Source: SIAJ01 sp035258765
GTDB lineage: Bacteria > Planctomycetota > Planctomycetia > Gemmatales > Gemmataceae
DNA length: 6,987 nt
Assembly: GCA_035258765.1 (NCBI GenBank)
Contig: DATFWZ010000607.1
Location: 1-6,987 of the forward strand
Reading direction: 5' to 3'
The position numbers were made by a program, and so were the translations under genes. The notes under the pieces were generated by a model. The model saw only the letters and a list, made by a program, of their open reading frames with translations, made no database searches and was not told where the DNA came from. Of the stretch, positions 6,738 through 6,987 are shown in pieces; within the stretch, counting starts at the first letter, position 1, and each line of letters opens with the position of its first letter.

Positions 6738-6987
6738 ATGAGCGCCATCGCCACCTTTGCACTCGCCAGCCTGATCGGCGCCCCGACTCCGACTTCGACC
6801 GCGCCCACCCCGGACCCGCGCATGGCGGAGTTGGTGAAGAAGCTCGGCGATAGGTCCTATCGGGTCCGCGAACAGGCCGCCCGCGAGCTGGTCCGCGGCG
6901 GTTCCGGGGCCGTCCCCGCCCTGACCGCGGGGACCAAGGACCTCGACCCGGAAGTGAGCGAACGCTGTCGCCAACTCCTCCCCCAGG
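6738..6987 (+). CDS. exported HEAT-like repeat protein (N-terminal part, runs off the right edge)
   Basis: An ATG with GGAG 8 bases upstream opens a frame that stays open for 83 codons to the window end. Residues 1-15 (MSAIATFALASLIGA) are a short hydrophobic stretch that could be a signal peptide, although it lacks a clear basic N-terminus. A Pro/Thr-rich linker follows (about 15-28). Residues 30-82 form a helical HEAT-like module, beginning ELVKKLGDRSYRVREQAARE (31-50) and ending EVSERCRQLL (72-81). It aligns with residues about 991-1041 of the divergently transcribed sigma factor fusion. In planctomycetes such modules often sit beside WD40 or other repeats, but the rest of this protein is out of view, so its role is unknown. 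Divergent placement across a 786-bp region suggests, without proving, shared regulation with the sigma factor gene. Confidence 0.75.
   Translation, partial: MSAIATFALASLIGAPTPTSTAPTPDPRMAELVKKLGDRSYRVREQAARELVRGGSGAVPALTAGTKDLDPEVSERCRQLLPQ

Overview
The window is high-G+C bacterial DNA and most resembles a planctomycete of the Gemmata group (Gemmataceae). The evidence for this is a sigma factor of the ECF type fused through a membrane segment to a long WD40 region, short HEAT-like modules of the kind common in those genomes, a secreted Ntn-hydrolase fusion protein, and long structured intergenic DNA. The assignment is inferred from protein style; there is no rRNA or other marker gene here.

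Layout, left to right. Positions 2-85 are the last 27 codons of an unidentified gene entering from the left. Positions 176-2608 (+) encode an 810-residue secreted protein with a C45/phospholipase B-like cysteine Ntn-hydrolase domain, then a region resembling the back half of an M1 metallopeptidase without its HEXXH motif, then an alpha/beta domain. Positions 2649-5951 (-) encode a convergent 1100-residue protein: ECF sigma factor, transmembrane segment, 14 WD40-type blades and a HEAT-like tail. The two genes converge on a 17-bp perfect inverted repeat that contains both stop codons and holds a second small hairpin. Positions 5952-6737 are a 786-bp divergent intergenic region with no convincing gene. 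It holds a repeated 12-bp element (TTGGCAACCTGA and variants), nested hairpins and a block with two mutually exclusive folds. From 6738 (+) a new gene begins and runs off the right edge. It has a signal-like N-terminus followed by the same HEAT-like module found at the end of the sigma factor fusion.

How the parts may work together (inference). The sigma factor is probably tethered to the membrane with its propellers outside the cytoplasm, which suggests an envelope-sensing regulator. The divergent gene has a related module predicted in the same compartment, and the shared 786-bp region is a plausible control region for both. The Ntn hydrolase appears to be an independent secreted enzyme linked to the sigma gene only by the shared palindromic 3' end. 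No RNA genes, CRISPR array, transposase or phage genes were seen.
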